A stretch of 64,000 nt of DNA from contig NZ_CP019285.1 of the NCBI RefSeq assembly GCF_000226975.2, forward strand, positions 2,108,001 through 2,172,000, read 5' to 3'. Positions 60,025-64,000 of this stretch are shown piece by piece (the stretch's first letter is position 1; every line of letters starts with the position of its first letter). This stretch comes from Halobiforma lacisalsi AJ5. Its GTDB lineage: Archaea > Halobacteriota > Halobacteria > Halobacteriales > Natrialbaceae. The notes under the pieces were generated by a model. It worked only from the letters and a program-made list of their open reading frames with translations, did not search any database and had not been told where the DNA came from. A program made the position numbers and the translations under genes.

Positions 60025-60271
60025 CCGTCCCCCCGCTGGCGTCGTCCCGGTCGAGGACGGGAGTTCGGACGCCGATGTCGCTCGTGCCGCGACGGCGGTA
60101 ACGGTGATGTGGGTCGGGGATAGGGTGGTGGTAGTAGTGACAGCAGTGGCAAGCCATCGCCGGGCTTGGCCCCGTGTCCGTACTTGAACCCACGGAGACG
60201 GGACGACGGACTCGAGCCCGACGGAACGCAACGACGAAAACCCCGCGACTCCTACCGTTCTCCGAACTCGA

Positions 60272-60931
60272 ATGGCAACGGAGTACGACGCCGTCCTCTT
60301 CGACAACGACGGCGTGTTGACGACCCCGACGGATCGTGACGTCCTCGTCGAGGCCATCCGCGACGCGTTCGCGGACTGTGGCGTGAGCGACCCGCCGACG
60401 GACCACGTCGAGACGCTGCTCGGCCCGACCGTCGACTCGCTGCGCCGCGTCGCGGGGGAGCACGGCCTCGAGCCGACGGACCTGTGGACAGCACGCGAGG
60501 AAGCCGCGATCGCCGTTCAACTCGAGGAGATGCGCGCCGGCCGAAAGCGACCGTACGACGACGTCGCCGCCCTGCGGAACCTCGAGGCACCGACCGCGAT
60601 CGTCAGCAACAACCAGCACCGCACGATCGAGAACGTTCTCGAGGAGTGCGAACTGACGGAGTACGGGTTCGAGACGTGGTACGGTCGCGAGCCCACGATC
60701 CGGGGCGTCGAGCGAAAGAAGCCGACCCCCTACTATCTCGAGTCGGCGATCGACGACCTCGCGGCGTCGAACCCGCTGTACGTCGGCGACAGCCGCGTCG
60801 ACGTCCAGGCGGCGGAGGCCGCGGGGATCGACGCGGCGTTCCTGCGCCGGGACCACCGCCGGGGCTACGAGCTACCGATCGACCCCGACTACGAGATCGA
60901 GTCGCTGACCGCCCTCGAGCGGATCCTCTAG
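60272..60931 (+). CDS. HAD family hydrolase (phosphatase-like)
   Basis: A 219-residue protein with the HAD motifs: I, VLFDNDGVLTTPT (nucleophile Asp in FDNDG); II, AIVSNNQHRTIENVL; III, a Lys in RKKPTPYYL; and IV, PLYVGDSRVDVQAAEAAGID. A helical cap (TDRDVLVEAIRDAFADCGV region) fits phosphoglycolate-phosphatase-like enzymes. Its stop interlocks with that of the next gene (CTAG, 60928-60931). Confidence 0.88.
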   Translation: MATEYDAVLFDNDGVLTTPTDRDVLVEAIRDAFADCGVSDPPTDHVETLLGPTVDSLRRVAGEHGLEPTDLWTAREEAAIAVQLEEMRAGRKRPYDDVAALRNLEAPTAIVSNNQHRTIENVLEECELTEYGFETWYGREPTIRGVERKKPTPYYLESAIDDLAASNPLYVGDSRVDVQAAEAAGIDAAFLRRDHRRGYELPIDPDYEIESLTALERIL

Positions 60932-61383
60932 CTCGAGACCGGCGTCTCGGTTGCCGCCCGTCGCTCGGCCCGTTCCTTGACCGCCTCGTTCATCGCCTCG
61001 AAGCCGCGTTCGACCCGGTCGTGGTCGAGCAACACCGGCACGAGTACGCCCCGGAACGTCTCCCGGTGAAGCAGCCGGGTACGGTCGTCGTCGATCGGCT
61101 CGAGGTGGAACTCGTGGTCGCCGTCGAAGACGAAGGGGACGATCAGCCGACCCCGCCAGGCCAGGCGACGTTCCGGCTCGACGGCGATGACCGTCGGTCG
61201 GAACGTCATCCCGCGGGACTCCGGCGGTTCGATGCGGACCCGTAACCGTTCTCCCCTCGAGGGGTCGCCCTCGATCGCCCGGATGAACGGGTTCCATTCG
61301 GGGTAGCTGTCGAACTCGAGCAACACGTCCCAGACGACGTCGGGCGGGGCGTCGATCTCCTCGAAGGTTTCGATCTTTTCCAT
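60928..61383 (-). CDS. SRPBCC family protein (START-like)
   Basis: A 151-residue protein, MEKIETFEEIDAPPDVVWDV at the start, then EFDSYPEWNPFIRAIEGDPS, RGMTFRPTVIAVEPERRLAW and DGDHEFHLEPIDDDRTRLLH. This is the helix-grip fold of the polyketide cyclase/START-like SRPBCC family, which binds hydrophobic small molecules. Ligand unknown. Convergent overlap with the HAD gene leaves no spacer. Confidence 0.85.
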   Translation of the reverse strand: MEKIETFEEIDAPPDVVWDVLLEFDSYPEWNPFIRAIEGDPSRGERLRVRIEPPESRGMTFRPTVIAVEPERRLAWRGRLIVPFVFDGDHEFHLEPIDDDRTRLLHRETFRGVLVPVLLDHDRVERGFEAMNEAVKERAERRAATETPVSS

Positions 61384-61513
61384 GGTAACGACTAACGAGG
61401 TGGTCGGTTATGCCTGTGTCGGTGGGTCGTACGGGTCGTTTCGGGCGAGTGGTGAGAACGGCGGCCCGCGAGAGGGGTCGACGTGTAGTGCCTTCGTGAC
61501 GCTACCCGAGGGA

Positions 61514-62173
61514 TCAGGCGCTGTCGTTGAACCGACGGTTCGTCGAGTACGGCGCGTCGCCGGGTTCGCCCCGAACGAAGTGGCCGGCCGGGTTGATCTC
61601 GCCGTCGCGCTCCATCGAGAGCAGTTCGACGAACCAGGCCTCGTGTTCGACCTCCTCCTGAAGGATGCGCTGGGCCATGTCGTAGGTCCGCGGGTCGACG
61701 CCGTGAGTCATGTCACAGATCTCCGACCACGTCCGGATGGCACACCGCTCGGCCTCGAGCAGTACCTCGAGGATCGCTTCCGCCGACAACTGCCCGGTGT
61801 CGAACCCGCCCTCGTCGCCCATCGGCGTCGGTACCTCGGCGTCCGGGCAGGACGCGCGGTCCGCGAACGCCCGGATGTCGTTCGGCAACGCGCCGCCGAG
61901 TTCGTACACTCGCGGCGCGACCAGTTCGAAGTGGGCCCGGTCCTCGAGGCGGGCGTCCTCGGTGATCTCCTTGTAGTCCTCGTGGCCGGCGAGGTGCATC
62001 CGGAGGTTGGTGTAGTAGTAGTACGTCGTAAACTCGGCGCCGACGGCGTCGATGAGTTTCTCCCGGAGGTCTTCGGGGTCGAGACCGCGTTCGCGGAGGA
62101 CGGCCATCCCGACTCGCTCGCTCGTGTCACCTGTCTCGATGTCTCCTGACGCGTGTGGTTTCTCGTCGGACAT
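61514..62173 (-). CDS. Ferritin-like / Dps-related iron-binding protein
   Basis: A 219-residue four-helix-bundle protein: [60 protein letters not shown] and [19 protein letters not shown], giving the paired Glu and ExxH residues of a di-iron site. It is related to haloarchaeal DpsA/ferritin-like proteins that store iron and protect DNA. Start ATG 62173 has a TATA-like CACTATA 30 bases upstream on the minus strand; an in-frame ATG at 62191 with another TATA-like element further up is an alternative. Confidence 0.85.
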   Translation of the reverse strand: MSDEKPHASGDIETGDTSERVGMAVLRERGLDPEDLREKLIDAVGAEFTTYYYYTNLRMHLAGHEDYKEITEDARLEDRAHFELVAPRVYELGGALPNDIRAFADRASCPDAEVPTPMGDEGGFDTGQLSAEAILEVLLEAERCAIRTWSEICDMTHGVDPRTYDMAQRILQEEVEHEAWFVELLSMERDGEINPAGHFVRGEPGDAPYSTNRRFNDSA

Positions 62174-62324
62174 GCACCAGTGGACTGCCATAACTCCACG
62201 TATAGTGCTTGGCGTTTACACGATTTCCAGACCGTCGGCGCGAGCGATCGGTGCCGTTCGCTCTTGAATGCATGCGATATTTGATGCAACACCTTTGCCG
62301 GAGAACGTCGTAGTGTTCGTTGAC

Positions 62325-63701
62325 ATGTCCCAGCCTAGCTTCGGCTACCTGACCCCGGAGACCCTCCCCCTGTTCACCGACCTGTACGAGTTGCGGATGC
62401 TGCAGGCGTACCGCAATCAGGGACACGACCCGACGGCGACGTTCAGCCTCTTCACCCGCGAGTTGCCGGCAAATCGCGGATACATGATCGCGGCGGGCCT
62501 CGAGCAGGCCCTACACTACGTCGAGGGCCTCGAGTTCGGCGACCGAGCGATCGAGTACCTGACCGAACTCGAGTTCGACCCGGCGTTTCTGGACTACCTC
62601 GAGTCGTTCGAGTTTACCGGCGAGATCCGCGCGCTGCCGGAGGGGACGCCGGTCTTCGAAAACGAGCCGCTGCTCGAAGTGACGGCCCCCATCTCGCAGG
62701 CACAACTGTTCGAGACGGCGGTCATCAACCAGATCGGGTTCCAGACGCTGATCGCGACGAAGGCCGCCCGGATGCGGGACGTGATCGATCGGGAGGGTGA
62801 CGGCCAGCGGCTCGTCGATTTCGGCTCGCGGCGCTCCCACGGTACCGACGCGGGGATCAAGGCCGCGCGGGCGGCCTACGTCGGCGGCTTCGACGGGACG
62901 TCGAACGTCGCCGCGGGGGAGGCCTTCGACGTCCCCGTCTTCGGGACGATGGCCCACTCCTGGGTCCAGAGCTTCGAGCACGAGCGCGATTCCTTCGAGA
63001 CGTTCGTCGACGAGTACGGCGAGGACAGCGTCCTGCTGATCGACACCTACGACACGGTCGCCGGGGCCGAGACGGCAAAGGCGGTCGCCGAGGAGAACGA
63101 CGTCGACCTGCGCGGCGTTCGACTCGATTCGGGGGATCTGCCCGCGCTCTCGAAGGCCGTCGACGAGGTGTTCCCCGAGGTCGACGAGTTCATCTCGTCG
63201 GGGATCGACGAGTACGCGATCCGGGAGTTCTTCGACAGGGACGGGATCGCAGCCGGCTTCGGGCCCGGAACGGCGCTGGTGACGAGCACCGACTCGCCCA
63301 AGGTCGAAGGCGTCTACAAACTCGTGGCGGTCGAACGGGACGGCGAGATGCAACCGACGATGAAGCTCTCCAAGGGGAAGGTCACCTACCCCGGCGCCAA
63401 GAGCGTCCGCCGGACGACCGAGGGCGGCGAGTACGCCGGCGACGTCGTCGGCCTGCGCGAGGAGAGCGACGACCTCCCCGGCGAGGAACTGCTCGAGACC
63501 GTCGTCGAGGACGGCGAGCGGGTCGTCGACCTCCCCGACCTCGAGACGATCCGCGAGCGCGCGGCCGACCTCCGGCGGCGGCTCCCGGTCGAACACCGGC
63601 GGATCGAGGACCCCGAGCCCTACGAGGTACGAATCAGCGACGCGCTCGAGGCCGAAACGGAGGGCCTGCGCCGGACGCTCGAGGAGCGGATGGACGTCTG
63701 A
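62325..63701 (+). CDS. pncB: Nicotinate phosphoribosyltransferase
   Basis: A 458-residue protein: FTDLYELRMLQAYRNQGHDP near the start, GYMIAAGLEQALHYVEGLEF, DFGSRRSHGTDAGIKAARAA, YVGGFDGTSNVAAGEAFDVP and TMAHSWVQSF, the active-site segments of NAPRTase. It joins nicotinate and PRPP into nicotinate mononucleotide for NAD salvage. It links functionally with the CinA-type NMN deamidase gene at 24292. An upstream in-frame ATG at 62268 would add a non-conserved stretch. Confidence 0.92.
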   Translation: MSQPSFGYLTPETLPLFTDLYELRMLQAYRNQGHDPTATFSLFTRELPANRGYMIAAGLEQALHYVEGLEFGDRAIEYLTELEFDPAFLDYLESFEFTGEIRALPEGTPVFENEPLLEVTAPISQAQLFETAVINQIGFQTLIATKAARMRDVIDREGDGQRLVDFGSRRSHGTDAGIKAARAAYVGGFDGTSNVAAGEAFDVPVFGTMAHSWVQSFEHERDSFETFVDEYGEDSVLLIDTYDTVAGAETAKAVAEENDVDLRGVRLDSGDLPALSKAVDEVFPEVDEFISSGIDEYAIREFFDRDGIAAGFGPGTALVTSTDSPKVEGVYKLVAVERDGEMQPTMKLSKGKVTYPGAKSVRRTTEGGEYAGDVVGLREESDDLPGEELLETVVEDGERVVDLPDLETIRERAADLRRRLPVEHRRIEDPEPYEVRISDALEAETEGLRRTLEERMDV

Positions 63702-63714
63702 TACGGATCCGGCG

Positions 63715-64000
63715 TCAGTCCGTCGGCACGTGCGTGGCGGCCGCGTTGGCCGCCACCTCGTCGAACCGTTCGACTGCCCCGTCGGCGAGCGGGTACTCGC
63801 CGTGGTAGGGATCGATCTCGCGGTCGACTCCCGAGACGAACCGGATCGCGTCGGCCAGCCGCTCGTAGTTCTCGTCGACGACGTCCTGGATCAGGACCGG
63901 CATCCCCGCGCGGTGACACAGTTCGCTCGCCGCGGCGCGACCGGCCCAGATCCGCCCGGCCTCGCGGTCGGCGAAGAACAGCGCGAACGGCGCTTCGTCG
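63715..64000 (-). CDS. Conserved hypothetical protein, N-terminal part beyond the window
   Basis: Only the last about 95 residues are seen (frame open to the right edge). The sequence contains DEAPFALFFADREAGRIWAG, AAASELCHRAG, PVLIQDVVDENYERLADAIR and FVSGVDREIDPYHGEYPLAD. I recognise no family. It converges on the pncB gene with a 13-base gap. The true start must lie past 64000. Confidence 0.55.
   Translation of the reverse strand, partial: DEAPFALFFADREAGRIWAGRAAASELCHRAGMPVLIQDVVDENYERLADAIRFVSGVDREIDPYHGEYPLADGAVERFDEVAANAAATHVPTD

Overview
The window is ordinary chromosomal DNA of a halophilic archaeon. The signs are very high GC with strong third-position G/C bias, frequent CTCGAG, acidic Asp/Glu-rich proteins, many leaderless genes with a TATA element about 27 bases before the start codon, archaeal machinery (Spt5, SecE, EF-1 beta, NreA, DacZ, Get3/ArsA ATPase) and a glucose dehydrogenase that closely matches the Haloferax enzyme from memory. 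A Natrialbales-type relative is possible but I cannot place it. I saw no rRNA, tRNA, CRISPR array or insertion sequence.

Layout. 1-7667: a sugar-catabolism block. Two GH15 alpha-glucosidase genes flank a TrmB regulator and three semi-phosphorylative Entner-Doudoroff genes (KDPG aldolase, glucose dehydrogenase, gluconate dehydratase). A TrmB-type operator (TACT-N7/8-GAGTA or a one-base variant) lies before each of the three. 7998-17414: housekeeping and stress genes, namely a Tat-exported HtrA protease, secE-spt5, PHP proteins, an operon of a DUF5788-like gene, polX and a Mut7-C gene, an AN1 zinc finger-rhomboid fusion, endonuclease V and an SDR. 17683-27523: an FAD oxidoreductase of atypical codon use, a MATE exporter, a Get3-like ATPase, an aminotransferase, a CinA-type amidohydrolase, PAP2 and membrane proteins.

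27744-36295 is the most interesting part: an ABC importer (lipoprotein, ATPase, fused double permease), a nitrilase-family amidohydrolase, an NrpR-like regulator, a possible 29-residue leader peptide, agmatinase and an aminotransferase. This looks like uptake and breakdown of a polyamine or guanidino compound as a nitrogen source. Both transcription units carry GGCA-N6-TGCC at the same distance after a TATA-like element. That is the architecture of methanogen NrpR operators (GGNA-N6-TNCC), which suggests an undescribed haloarchaeal NrpR regulon.

36363-47215: small conserved proteins, secreted or membrane proteins including an HTH-tailed membrane protein, and transporters (AI-2E type, NhaC, CPA with a TrkA domain), plus the repair factor NreA. 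47593-52194: a zinc-finger micro-protein with EF-1 beta, the c-di-AMP synthase DacZ, and an RNA ligase with its PIN-domain partner. 52201-55700: a sulfur and molybdenum set (cysteine synthase, TusA-like, rhodanese, MOSC, molybdopterin-binding protein). 55734-64000: acyl-CoA ligase, MutS-type ATPase, HAD, SRPBCC, ferritin-like protein, nicotinate phosphoribosyltransferase and a truncated gene at the right edge.
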